DNA of 43,098 nt from Desulfonatronovibrio magnus (GTDB taxonomy: Bacteria; Desulfobacterota; Desulfovibrionia; Desulfovibrionales; Desulfonatronovibrionaceae): positions 1-43,098 of the forward strand of contig NZ_JYNP01000050.1 in the NCBI RefSeq assembly GCF_000934755.1, written 5' to 3'. The notes under the pieces were generated by a model. It searched no databases. It was not told where the DNA came from and saw only the letters and a program-made list of their open reading frames with translations. Each line of letters starts with the position of its first letter. Positions within the stretch are counted from its first letter, which is position 1. Position numbers and translations under genes: made by a program. Shown in pieces: positions 25,403 through 37,617 of this stretch.

Positions 25403-26248
25403 ATGACCAAAACTTCTATGGCCTCCAATCATGCAGTGACCAACGGCATGTTTGCCCAAAATGATTCCCGCCAGGATATGAACCTTGATAAGGAAAACAT
25501 TTGCATTGAAGTTGAAGACTTGAAACTTTTTTACGGTCAGGAGCAAGCGTTGAAATCTATTCAGATGAAGATTCCTGCCAAAAGAGTTACTGCCTTTATA
25601 GGCCCCAGCGGATGTGGCAAGTCCACACTTTTACGCTGCTTCAACAGACTTAACGACCTCATTGACATCTGCCGGGTTGAAGGAAAAATTCTTCTTGATG
25701 GCAATAATATTTATGACCCCATGGTTGATGTGGCAGAGCTGCGCAGAAGAGTGGGCATGGTATTCCAGAAGCCCAATCCCTTTCCCAAGTCTATATTTGA
25801 AAATATTGCTTATGGACTAAGGCTGCAAGGCGTGAGCAACAAGAAGGTGCTTGCTGAAGTGGTGGAAAAATCTTTGAAAGGTGCAGCATTATGGGATGAA
25901 GTCAAAGACAGGCTAAATCAGAATGCGCTGGGTCTGTCAGGGGGTCAGCAGCAGAGGCTGGTCATTGCCAGAGCCATTGCCATTGAGCCGGAAGTAATCC
26001 TGCTTGATGAACCCTGCTCTGCCCTGGATCCTATTTCCACAGCCAAAATTGAAGAACTGATTTTTCAGCTCAAAGAAAATTACAGCATTGTCATAGTTAC
26101 CCATAACATGCAGCAGGCAGCGCGTGTATCAGATTACACAGCATATATGTATCTGGGCAAGCTTATTGAATACAGGGACACCATAACTTTGTTCACCAAT
26201 CCCGGAGAAAAGGAGACTGAAGACTATATCACTGGAAGATATGGTTGA
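25403..26248 (+). CDS. pstB: Phosphate ABC transporter ATPase PstB
   Basis: A 281-residue ABC ATPase that powers phosphate import. Walker A is [11 protein letters not shown] (about residues 67-77), the Q-loop is [13 protein letters not shown], the signature is [14 protein letters not shown] (about 179), and Walker B is [13 protein letters not shown]. The FQKPNPFP segment is characteristic of PstB. A ribosome site GGAG lies 7 bases before the ATG. About 30 N-terminal residues precede the usual PstB start. The last gene of pstSCAB, it ends 20 bases before the convergent hybrid kinase, with no obvious terminator between them. phoU is on the other side of the kinase block, not directly after pstB. 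Confidence 0.95.
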   Translation: MTKTSMASNHAVTNGMFAQNDSRQDMNLDKENICIEVEDLKLFYGQEQALKSIQMKIPAKRVTAFIGPSGCGKSTLLRCFNRLNDLIDICRVEGKILLDGNNIYDPMVDVAELRRRVGMVFQKPNPFPKSIFENIAYGLRLQGVSNKKVLAEVVEKSLKGAALWDEVKDRLNQNALGLSGGQQQRLVIARAIAIEPEVILLDEPCSALDPISTAKIEELIFQLKENYSIVIVTHNMQQAARVSDYTAYMYLGKLIEYRDTITLFTNPGEKETEDYITGRYG

Positions 26249-26268
26249 TGCCCTTATGTTGCATGGCT

Positions 26269-30532
<4,264 letters not shown>

Positions 30533-30540
<8 letters not shown>

Positions 30541-30865
30541 AGTTTTCCGGGGGTGGTAATTTGTTGAGCCTCTGGTTAATCTTTCGGCGGCATTGTTTTT
30601 TTATCTCCGCCATACATATTTCAAACTGCCTTTCAAGTTCGGGCATATGTTGCTTCATATGCTTGAGGTTCCCGCTATGACCGGCTTTTTCCAGCATTCC
30701 AGCAATCTCAGCCATGGCCAGACAGCTGACATTACCTGAATTGCCCTTGATGGAATGAGCCTCCCGGGTTGCTCCTTCTTTTTGACCCTGTTCAATAAAT
30801 TTTTTGAGCGCTTCTATGTTTTTGGGTATGGATTCCAGGTAAATGCTCATGATCTCACTGGCCAT
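30533..30865 (-). CDS. HPt domain protein, remnant of an older hybrid kinase
   Basis: A 110-residue histidine phosphotransfer protein with the HPt site [13 protein letters not shown] (His near residue 37) on an all-helical fold. The sequence upstream of the ATG keeps reading like a hybrid kinase, ending a receiver remnant and running in frame through RIGHDSE into the present start, so the gene is probably the tail of a decayed kinase. There is no strong ribosome site. It overlaps the start of the large hybrid kinase by 8 bases, so it may still be expressed and act as a phosphate shuttle for that kinase. Confidence 0.65.
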
Positions 30866-30990
30866 CTCACTGTCATGTCCAATTCTTGTAATGAAATCTT
30901 TACGGCATCAGCACGCAAGCCCATTTTTTTTGAGACTGCCCAGGGCCACCTGCTTGTTTACTATGTTGTCTTCGGCTACCAGATTGCGTG
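30866..30990 (-). pseudogene. Receiver-domain remnant upstream of the HPt gene
   Basis: On the - strand from about 30982 to 30899 a receiver start is legible: LVAEDNIVNKQVALGSLKKN, then GLRADAV only if one extra base is skipped. The rest of the receiver, including the phospho-acceptor region, is missing, and HPt sequence follows immediately. This is an internally deleted, frameshifted hybrid-kinase fragment. Confidence 0.65.
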
Positions 30991-31229
30991 CTTTTGTGCC
31001 ATATCATGCCATTTTTTTCAGCGCAACAACAAGCTGCTAATGGTCATTAGATGACCAATTGACAGGCCTTATCAAACAAAGTTAAATTTTAGTACCTGTT
31101 CACTAAGCTGCACAGACTGTCAGCCTTGAATAGAAAACGTTTTTTTCCATCGTCGGGTGTTGTCAGTTCCCCGGTTTCCGATGAAGATTTTATACAAAAA
31201 GGATAATTTAATTATTGTGAGGCCAAAAC

Positions 31230-31497
31230 ATGAGACTGCAGCTCTCAATTCAAATATGGAAAAAATGACTGGTACCTGGCCAAGTGTCCGGAACTGGACT
31301 TTGTATCCCAAGGCAGGACCAGGCAGGAAGCTCAGGACAACTTAAGGGAGGTTGTTGAAGTTCAGTTTGAAGAAATGAACCGAATGGGCACCCTTGAAGA
31401 TTACCTTGCTGAATGCGGCTATAAACTTATTGAGAATATCGCCATACCTCAAACTGAAATGGTTGGTTTTAAAAAACTGGATATGCAGGTATCTTGA
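31230..31497 (+). pseudogene. hicB-like antitoxin gene with +1 frameshift
   Basis: Beginning at the ATG at 31230 the frame reads MRLQLSIQIWK, then stops at TGA (31266) directly after a run of six A (31260-31265). Removing one A restores about 78 further codons (NDWYLAKCPELDFVSQG..., RTRQEAQDNLREVVEVQFEE, and so on) ending at the TGA at 31495. The restored 88-residue product has the partly degraded RNase-H-like form of HicB antitoxins (the WYLAKCPELDFVSQGRT motif corresponds to the common YYVASVPELPGCHTQG region). A HicA-like start overlaps its stop. Confidence 0.7.
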
Positions 31498-31570
31498 TGG
31501 CCAGGCTTTCACATGTTCACTGGAAAAATTCGATAAAACATTTGAAACTGTTCAGCAAGATCAATAAGAA
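31497..31570 (+). pseudogene. hicA-like toxin fragment
   Basis: The ATG overlaps the hicB stop by one base (TGATG). It reads MARLSHVHWK and then, if one A is added to the A-run, KFDKTFETV, which resembles the start of HicA-type mRNA interferases. It ends after about 25 codons in the adjacent dispersed repeat, so the catalytic region is absent. Confidence 0.5.
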
Positions 31571-31571
31571 A

Positions 31572-31658
31572 ACCTGGACTCCGGGGTGACGGTTAAATCA
31601 GATAGTTGCCCTTTTCCGTCATTTCTGGCGAAGCTTGAAACGGGATCCGGAATCCAGG
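31572..31658 (+). repeat. Dispersed repeat on the 3' side of phoU (inverted partner at 32496-32599)
   Basis: It begins CCTGGACTCCGGGGTGAC and ends CGGGATCCGGAATCCAGG. The inner segment with GACGGTTAAATCAGAT is shared with 32496-32599 in opposite orientation, so the two copies bracket phoU. It belongs to the widespread CTGGATTCCGG..CCGGAATGAC class that also forms the core of the 9726-9880 element. Confidence 0.7.
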
Positions 31659-31728
31659 ATTAATGAACAGGCATATGCCGTATGCAGTAAATAATGACTT
31701 TTATTTACTTATATCTCAATAACATTAA

Positions 31729-32397
31729 TCACACCCGATCATCAAACTGGCATGAATGCTTAAGGCTGGTTCCCTTGACAATAAACATGGTTGTTTCAGC
31801 TATGTTTGTGGCCATGTCAGCAATTCTCTCAAACCGGCGGGCAATATTTATGGTCTGCACGCATGGCTCAATGGTGTCACTTTTCTGAGACATATACTGG
31901 ATAATTTCTTTAAGTACTGCTGAGTTCAGTTCATCCACCTCAAAATCCATCCTGCATACATCTACAGCCCTTTCCACATCAGGTGATGAAAACGCAATAA
32001 TGGCCTCCTGAAGCATATCATAGCTTTTCTGGCCCATAAGCAGAATCTTATCATAAAATTCCATGGGTGGATTAAGGCTGAGATAAATAGTTGCATCAGA
32101 TATGTTGGCTGATTCATCACCAATTCTTTCCAGATCCTGACAAACGCGCATGCAGCCAAGAATAAAACGCAGGTCTTTGGCCACAGGCTGCTCTAAGGCC
32201 AGAAGCCTTAAGCACAAATCATAAACTTGAACTTCCAGTTCATTGATTTTTTTATCATTATCCACAACCTGCTGGGCCATATCAGAATCCATCCGGGAAA
32301 AAGCATTGACGGTTTTGCTAAGGGCCTGTTCTGTCTGAACCACCATTTGCATAATCTTCATGTTCAGCCGATCTAATTCTTCAAGTAAGTGAGCCAT
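31729..32397 (-). CDS. phoU: Phosphate-signalling protein PhoU
   Basis: A 222-residue all-helical cytoplasmic protein with two PhoU repeats. The metal-binding acidic motifs appear as RIGDESANISD in the first repeat and RIADMATNIAE in the second. PhoU links the Pst transporter to the kinase PhoR and holds it inactive when phosphate is plentiful. A good ribosome site (AGGAGA) precedes the ATG. It follows phoR on the same strand but is separated by 250 bases holding a repeat, so it may have its own promoter. It is physically apart from pstB, which is convergent and 5.5 kb away. Confidence 0.9.
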   Translation of the reverse strand: MAHLLEELDRLNMKIMQMVVQTEQALSKTVNAFSRMDSDMAQQVVDNDKKINELEVQVYDLCLRLLALEQPVAKDLRFILGCMRVCQDLERIGDESANISDATIYLSLNPPMEFYDKILLMGQKSYDMLQEAIIAFSSPDVERAVDVCRMDFEVDELNSAVLKEIIQYMSQKSDTIEPCVQTINIARRFERIADMATNIAETTMFIVKGTSLKHSCQFDDRV

Positions 32398-32444
32398 ACT
32401 GTCTCCTGATTATTACCTTGAGAGTTAAGAGTTATCAGTTAATG

Positions 32445-32469
32445 GTTAACATTTGGTAACTGTTAACCA
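32445..32469. other. Small hairpin in the phoR-phoU gap
   Basis: GGTTAAC and GTTAACC separated by 11 bases, followed on the - strand by no clear T-tract. It is possibly an operator or a weak terminator and is otherwise unassigned. Confidence 0.3.
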
Positions 32470-32495
32470 CATTTGCTATAAGGCTATTAAAATAT

Positions 32496-32599
32496 CCTGG
32501 ATTCCGGCTTTCTCCGGAATGACGGAAAGGGGCAAGGATCTGATTTAACCGTCACCCCGGTCCCGGATCGAGTCCGGGATGACGGATCCGGGGTCCAGG
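32496..32599 (-). repeat. Dispersed repeat on the 5' side of phoU (inverted partner at 31572-31658)
   Basis: It starts CCTGGATTCCGGCTTTCTCC and ends GATCCGGGGTCCAGG. It contains its own small palindromes (ATCCGGGATGACGGATCC region). It lies in the phoR-phoU intergenic space. Confidence 0.7.
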
Positions 32600-32647
32600 T
32601 CTTCATATTCTATTTTGCTGAACAGTTACAACAGTTTAATATTTTTT

Positions 32648-34432
32648 TTATACGTCAGCATCGGCCCTGCGCAGGGAAAACCAGATTATGCATCCGGAAT
32701 TGGTTCCCTTAACCGGGCTTTCCACCCATATCTCCCCGCCCAGATTCATTAATATATTCCTGCAGATGGCCAGTCCCAGTCCAGTACCTTTAACCTGGTT
32801 CTTGAATTTTTTAACCCGGTAAAACCGCTCAAAAACCCTCTTCTGCTCATCCCTGGGAATGCCTGGCCCATTATCCTGAACCCCGATGTGGACCATCTTG
32901 TCATGCAAACGGCACAAAACCCTGATTTCTCCCTCATCAGGAACAAACTTAATGCTGTTTTCAAAAAGGTTCTGAAAAACATGCCCCAGATATTCGCTCT
33001 CTCCTTTAACTGTCAGGCAGATGTCCTCAAGCTCCATACTGAAGTTGACCTTTTTATCCTGAATGTAATGACTGCAGTTATACCAGGCCTTTTCAACCAC
33101 CGGGTGCAAAGGGGTATCGCTGACAACAATCTTCTCAGGCTCAGACTCAATCTTGGACAGCTGCAGAATATCATCAAGAAGTCTGATCATGTTGTTGGTA
33201 TTCTTAATGATAACTTCCAGAAAATCCCTGCCCTTTGTTGCCATAAGCTCTTTATTATCAATAAGGGTCTCTGTATAGCCCTTGATGGAAGTCAGGGGAG
33301 TGCGAAGCTCGTGGGAGGCATTGGCCACAAAGTCCTTGCGAATACTTTCCAGCCTTTTAATATTGGTAATATCATGAAACACCAGAACTGCGCCGATACG
33401 TCTGCGGTCCTCCGGAGAAACAATATTTACGTCATAACATCTGTCCTTGAACATAACCTCCAGGCTCTTATTGCGAATAATATCGCTTGAAATGACTTCT
33501 TCAGAATACTCCTGAAGTCTGCTGTCATGAAATACCTCAAGGGGCCTTTTGCCGAAAAAATGACTGAAGTGATTGAAATTATCCTTGAAAGCCTGGTTAA
33601 AACTCATTATCCGTCCAGTATTGTCCAAGGCCACGAGACTGTCTTTAACTCCATTGAGTATGGTTTCCAGCTCAGTCTTCTGTGATGATACAATCTCAAT
33701 ATTATTTTCTATGCTCTGCGCCATTTCATTGATTGCTTCCATTAGAGGATCAAACTCACGTCCCGGAGATGAGGTTATTCTCTTTTCATAGTGGCCTTTC
33801 CCAATAGACTGGGCCAGACTGATCATGGGCTGCAGCTTAAGGGTCAGTCGTCTGACCAGGATAAATACAAGAAGTCCTGTAAAAAGCAGTGACAAAAGCA
33901 TCATCTGCCAGAGGCCGGTACTCACTCTTTCAAAAAATGAATCCATGGTGGCAGAAGGTGTGGCCAGCCGGAGTACTACAGTTCCAAAGGGATCAAGCTC
34001 AATCTTTCGAGCATAGTATATCAGATAGCGATCAACAGTGGAGCTGAGCCTGACGCTATAGCCTGAACCCTCACGCATTGATGCCCTGAACTCCTGCCTT
34101 GAAGCATGATTTTCTACACTGCCCATATCATCAAAATCAACCATGGAGTCCACAAGAACCACACCCTGGCTGTCAATAACTGTTATCCTGTCCTGACCAG
34201 ACTGGGTGACTTCCCTTATGACCCGGTCAAGCTGGCTGAGGTCGTGGTATTCCCTTCCCGATAATGCCCACACAAGAATAGACATTCTGTCCCTGGCACT
34301 TATTATGGTCTCTTTTTTTATTTCCTTTTCAACAGTATTCATGAAATAATAGGATGGAATGGCCAGCGCTATGATCAAGGCCACCCAAAAGGAAATAATA
34401 AGCTTGATTTTAAGGGAATACCTGTTTTTCAT
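32648..34432 (-). CDS. phoR: Phosphate-regulon sensor histidine kinase PhoR
   Basis: A 594-residue membrane kinase. TM1 lies at about 9-30, a periplasmic sensor loop at about 31-165, TM2 at about 172-192, HAMP to about 245, then a PAS domain (ETILNGVKDSLVALDNTGRI) to about 355. The H-box is VANASHELRTPLTSIKGY with His near 374. N-box ENSIKFV, G1 DNGPGIPR and G2 GTGLGLAIC are intact. Unlike E. coli PhoR it has a real periplasmic domain, as in the longer PhoR/ResE-like kinases. The phoB stop lies about 15 bases upstream of its start, so the pair is cotranscribed. Assignment as PhoR rests on domain order plus its position between phoB and phoU. Confidence 0.9.
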   Translation of the reverse strand: MKNRYSLKIKLIISFWVALIIALAIPSYYFMNTVEKEIKKETIISARDRMSILVWALSGREYHDLSQLDRVIREVTQSGQDRITVIDSQGVVLVDSMVDFDDMGSVENHASRQEFRASMREGSGYSVRLSSTVDRYLIYYARKIELDPFGTVVLRLATPSATMDSFFERVSTGLWQMMLLSLLFTGLLVFILVRRLTLKLQPMISLAQSIGKGHYEKRITSSPGREFDPLMEAINEMAQSIENNIEIVSSQKTELETILNGVKDSLVALDNTGRIMSFNQAFKDNFNHFSHFFGKRPLEVFHDSRLQEYSEEVISSDIIRNKSLEVMFKDRCYDVNIVSPEDRRRIGAVLVFHDITNIKRLESIRKDFVANASHELRTPLTSIKGYTETLIDNKELMATKGRDFLEVIIKNTNNMIRLLDDILQLSKIESEPEKIVVSDTPLHPVVEKAWYNCSHYIQDKKVNFSMELEDICLTVKGESEYLGHVFQNLFENSIKFVPDEGEIRVLCRLHDKMVHIGVQDNGPGIPRDEQKRVFERFYRVKKFKNQVKGTGLGLAICRNILMNLGGEIWVESPVKGTNSGCIIWFSLRRADADV

Positions 34433-34447
34433 TTACCACACCAATTA

Positions 34448-35143
34448 TCACGACTCAGGATCAAACTTGTATCCCAACCCTCTGGAGGTGTGGATAATAT
34501 CCGAATACTTTCCAAGCTTGACCCTTAGTCTTCGGATGTGAGTGTCCACTGTTCTGTTGTAACCTTCAAATTCATATCCCCATACATTGTTCAACAGACG
34601 CTCCCTGGATAAAACCTTCCCCTGATTCTGAATAAACTCGGCCAGCAGCTTCAGTTCAGTAGCGGTCAGGTTGATACTCTGTCCGTCAAGCTTGAATTGC
34701 ATGGCTGCAAAGTCAAACTCAAGCCCCTCATGCTTCCAGATTTGTTTACTGGATTTCTCTTCTTCTACCTCATCCCGCCTGATTATGGCCTTGACCCTTA
34801 AAAGCAGTTCCCTGATACTGAACGGCTTAACAACATAATCATCAGCCCCCAGTTCAAAACCGACAATCCTGTCAACTTCCTCACCTTTGGCTGTGACCAT
34901 GATCACCCTGATATGCTTCAGCTTGGCACTGCTCTTGAGCCGACGACAAATCTCAAGACCATCCATATGGGGAAGCATCAGATCCAGCAGAATGACCTGA
35001 GGCATTTCTTCCTGAGCTATCCTCAGGCCGTCGTATCCATTGTCTGTGACAAAGACTTTATACCCTGCTGCCTCAAGATTCAAAAGCAACAGATTTTGAA
35101 TGTCCTCTTCATCCTCTATGACCAGCACTTTGTTTGTTTGCAT
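34448..35143 (-). CDS. phoB: Phosphate-regulon response regulator PhoB
   Basis: A 231-residue OmpR-class regulator. The receiver domain (1-120) has the acidic pair EDEED, the acceptor Asp in VILLDLMLP and Lys in DDYVVKPFS. The winged-helix DNA-binding domain shows SINLTATELKLLAEFI and GYNRTVDTHIRRLRVKLG. The ATG at 35143 is chosen over a GTG six bases earlier because AGGAAG sits 5 bases before it. A PhoB-type binding site lies about 240 bases upstream, suggesting positive autoregulation. The DNA sites at pstS and here share the same hexamer spacing. Confidence 0.95.
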   Translation of the reverse strand: MQTNKVLVIEDEEDIQNLLLLNLEAAGYKVFVTDNGYDGLRIAQEEMPQVILLDLMLPHMDGLEICRRLKSSAKLKHIRVIMVTAKGEEVDRIVGFELGADDYVVKPFSIRELLLRVKAIIRRDEVEEEKSSKQIWKHEGLEFDFAAMQFKLDGQSINLTATELKLLAEFIQNQGKVLSRERLLNNVWGYEFEGYNRTVDTHIRRLRVKLGKYSDIIHTSRGLGYKFDPES

Positions 35144-35278
35144 ATACACTTCCTGATTAAGTCAATGGCATGCTTTGCCGTAATTACTGCCACTACAGCG
35201 ATATTTTTATTACTTATTGCCTCGGCCACTGATAAAAGTCACTTCTGGCGAGCTTAAGCAGTAAAAACCGCCAAGTAA

Positions 35279-35327
35279 AGTTGCTCAAGGGCAAAGTTCC
35301 GGACAACCCAGGTGGAGCTCTTATAAA
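35279..35327 (+). repeat. 54-bp quasi-palindromic repeat, copy 5 (degenerate)
   Basis: AGTTGCTCAAGGGCAAAGTTCC at the left and GGTGGAGCTCTTATAA at the right keep the element's outline, but the centre has drifted (GGACAACCCAGG). It lies between the Pho box and the phoB start, so it would be in the phoB leader RNA. Confidence 0.5.
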
Positions 35328-35377
35328 AATGTTTATATGAGCTATAAACGCGCTTAACAGCTGCAATTTATCAAATA

Positions 35378-35404
35378 TATCAAAAATGTTACAAATCAGT
35401 CACA
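35378..35404 (-). promoter_or_regulatory. Pho box and -10 region upstream of phoB
   Basis: On the - strand TGTGACTGATTTGTAAC (35404-35388) has hexamers TGTGAC and TGTAAC with the same 11-bp period as the pstS site. TATATT follows about eight bases downstream as a -10 candidate. It directs transcription towards phoB. Confidence 0.65.
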
Positions 35405-35442
35405 TCTTTATCAAATTGTAGTGACAGGCAAATAAAAGTTGT

Positions 35443-35496
35443 AGTTACTTGTAAGCTCCTCACCCGGGCGGCCCGGGACCGAACTTGTGAGTAACT
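35443..35496 (-). repeat. 54-bp quasi-palindromic repeat, copy 6 (best conserved)
   Basis: Ends are AGTTACTTGTAAGCTCC and GAACTTGTGAGTAACT. The centre is ACCCGGGCGGCCCGGGA, itself a perfect hairpin (CCCGGG-CGG-CCCGGG type). Confidence 0.85.
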
Positions 35497-35754
35497 GTCT
35501 TTAAAGTGGAGCCTGCATCCTGCAGGCTATGTAATTCCAGGCGGCTGGAAGCCGCCTCCACCTTGAAGAACAGTCCCATATTTGGAAATTGGGACAGTCC
35601 CCCTCCGGGCTGTAAGCCTCCGGGCAGGAAGCTGTGCCAGGCGCAAAGCTCTTATCTTTGACGGAACTTTTCTGGCAAATGTGCATCAATCATAAGCAAA
35701 AATCGTAAAAATATGAAAACTGTAAACGTCTGATTTTGTTGATAATTTTGTTTT

Positions 35755-35808
35755 AGTTACTTAGAAGCTCCTCACCTGGGCGGACCGGGACCTAACCTGT
35801 GAGTAACT
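35755..35808 (-). repeat. 54-bp quasi-palindromic repeat, copy 7
   Basis: Ends are AGTTACTTAGAAGCTCC and CTAACCTGTGAGTAACT, with centre CTGGGCGGACCGGGA. It is preceded by TTTT, as is the half-site at 36140. Confidence 0.8.
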
Positions 35809-35946
35809 TATCCCCCTCGTTCCCAGGCTCCAGCCTGGGATCGTTTAGTTCTTGCGGCTCCAGCCGCTTCTTCAAAGTGTGGCTGAAGCCACAAAAAAAG
35901 GTGTAATAACCTTAACGCGAGATTGCTTGGCCTTGCTCGCAACAAG

Positions 35947-36098
35947 GATTGCCGCGCTCGCCCCAGTTGAATGGCTGCGCCTACACTGCGTATGTTCAAC
36001 GGGGCAAAAAGACTCGCTCGCAATGACACCTGAGATGTCAGGGAAGTGGTTGCTGAAAACCTGTCACCTACAAGGGAGCCTGAGCGACCGAAGCAATC
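35947..36098. repeat. GATTGC...GCAATC element with a nested hairpin
   Basis: Bounded by GATTGCCGCGCTCG and GAGCGACCGAAGCAATC. It matches 15966-16069 over most of its length but contains about 46 extra bases (35960-36005) that form their own inverted repeat (GCCCCAGTTGAA ... TTCAACGGGGC). Confidence 0.7.
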
Positions 36099-36162
36099 AG
36101 CATGGTAAAGCCATAACGCCCTGAATTTATTGTTAATTTTGTTTTAGTTACTTGTAAATCTG

Positions 36163-36190
36163 TTGACAATTTTTCTAAATCGGATAATTT
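36163..36190 (+). promoter_or_regulatory. Sigma-70-like promoter of the MOT1-type transporter
   Basis: A perfect -35 TTGACA (36163-36168), a 16-bp spacer and a -10 TAATTT (36185-36190). The annotated ATG at 36198 is only 7 bases beyond the -10, so the transcript would be leaderless if that start is right. Confidence 0.6.
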
Positions 36191-36197
36191 ACAACCT

Positions 36198-37448
36198 ATG
36201 TCACTTAATGAATCAGTATTACCAGGCAGGGACTCTTTACAAAGCCCTTCTTTACAGCCACATCGGTTCAACCGCATGGAAATGGCAGGTTCTCTTGGCG
36301 ACTTGGGAACTTTACTTCCCCTGGCTATAGGAATGATTCTCATCAACGGCCTTAGTCCTGCTGCAATTTTCTTCTCAGTTGCTTTTTTTTATTTTTTTTC
36401 AGGACTATATTTCCGTCTGACCTGTCCTGTAGAGCCCATGAAAGTCATAGCTGCCTATGCCATAGCTACAGGAGTGACTGCAACTGAAATTCAGGCCTCA
36501 TGCCTGCTGACCTTTGTAATGCTTTTATTTTTTGGCGCCACTGGTCTTATCTCATTAATCAGTAAATATGTTCCCAAGGCAGTCATCAGAGGGGTTCAGC
36601 TTTCCACCGGGCTTTTACTGGTCAGCCAGGGGGTTAAGCTCATGGTGGGCACCAGTGCGTTTCAAGAACTCAGTCAGGCAGCTGAACCATATCTAACCAT
36701 TCAGAATATTGGACCACTACCTCTGGGATTAGCCATTGGCATCATTCTCGGTATATTGACTCTTTTTTTGCTGGATAACAAGCGTTTACCTGCTGCCCTG
36801 GTTGTTCTTGGAACTGGAATTTTGATAGGACTGCTGCTCGGGACCAGACAGGGATTTGCAGAACTTATTCCCGGATTTCATCTACCCGCATTCTTTCCTT
36901 ATGGCCTTCCATCCGGGCCTGACTATTCTTTTGCCCTGCTCATGCTGGTCATGCCTCAGGTGCCCATGACACTCGGCAATGCCGTTATAGCTACCAATGA
37001 TTTATATACGCAGTATTTTCCAAAACAAAGCAATAGAGTTTCTCCTCGCAGCCTGACATTAAGCATGGCATTTGCCAACCTTGCAAGCTTTTTATTCGGA
37101 GGCATGGCCATGTGTCACGGTGCCGGCGGCCTTGCTTCAAGATATCGCTTTGGAGCTCGGACAGGTGGTTCAAATCTGATTATAGGAAGCATATTCCTGA
37201 TTCTTGCTCTTTCTCTTGGATCTGGCATGCTTGCGGTGATAAACTTAATCCCCCTGTCAGTTCTTGGAGTGTTGCTTATTTTTGCCGGCACTCAGCTTGC
37301 CCTGACTATCTTAGACATCAAGACCCGCAAAGAAATGTTTGTTTCCATACTCGTAGTCAGTATTACTCTTGCTTCCAACCTGGCTGTGGGGTTTGTTGCC
37401 GGTATTGTTATTGCCTATATCCTTACCTGGGAAAAGCTGAAAATATAA
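36198..37448 (+). CDS. MOT1-type sulfate/molybdate transporter
   Basis: A 416-residue inner-membrane carrier with about ten helices, related to the SulP superfamily. Family motifs are AGSLGDLGTLLPLAIGM (about residues 30-46), LTCPVEPMKVIAAYAIATG, MPQVPMTLGNAVIATNDLY and MCHGAGGLASRYRFGARTGG. The last of these, with GSLGDLGT and PVxPMK, is diagnostic of MOT1-like proteins. It imports molybdate or sulfate; for a sulfate-reducing organism either is plausible, and molybdate is the better-documented substrate of this group. No ribosome site precedes the ATG. An in-frame ATG at 36276 (MEMAGSLGDLG) is an alternative start. Confidence 0.8.
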   Translation: MSLNESVLPGRDSLQSPSLQPHRFNRMEMAGSLGDLGTLLPLAIGMILINGLSPAAIFFSVAFFYFFSGLYFRLTCPVEPMKVIAAYAIATGVTATEIQASCLLTFVMLLFFGATGLISLISKYVPKAVIRGVQLSTGLLLVSQGVKLMVGTSAFQELSQAAEPYLTIQNIGPLPLGLAIGIILGILTLFLLDNKRLPAALVVLGTGILIGLLLGTRQGFAELIPGFHLPAFFPYGLPSGPDYSFALLMLVMPQVPMTLGNAVIATNDLYTQYFPKQSNRVSPRSLTLSMAFANLASFLFGGMAMCHGAGGLASRYRFGARTGGSNLIIGSIFLILALSLGSGMLAVINLIPLSVLGVLLIFAGTQLALTILDIKTRKEMFVSILVVSITLASNLAVGFVAGIVIAYILTWEKLKI

Positions 37449-37617
37449 CTGCCTTGAGAAATAATTGCCATAAATCCAAGATGTTGCATGATAACTTTTG
37501 ACTGCCCAGTAACAGACAATATTGAACTTATAGGTTAGAACCTAAATCTTAAAACTTAAAACATAAAACTGCACGCATTATTTTCTGCAGGCGCATCTCA
37601 ATTGAGGAGAAAAAAGT

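Larger units (their letters stand above)
35150..36160. repeat. 1-kb gene-free mosaic of repeats between phoB and the MOT1 gene
   Basis: No gene. Left to right it holds a degenerate 54-bp element (35279-35327), the phoB Pho box (35388-35404), a 54-bp element (35443-35496), a double hairpin (AGCCTGCATCCTGCAGGCT and GGCGGCTGGAAGCCGCC, about 35511-35560), REP-like GGGACAGTCCC, and another 54-bp element (35755-35808). A cluster of small hairpins (CCAGGCTCCAGCCTGG, GCGGCTCCAGCCGC, GTGGCTGAAGCCAC, 35823-35893) follows, then an inverted-repeat-bounded element (35947-36098) and a terminal TTTTAGTTACTTGTAA half-site (36140-36156). Most pieces recur at 13.98-16.76 kb. Confidence 0.75.
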
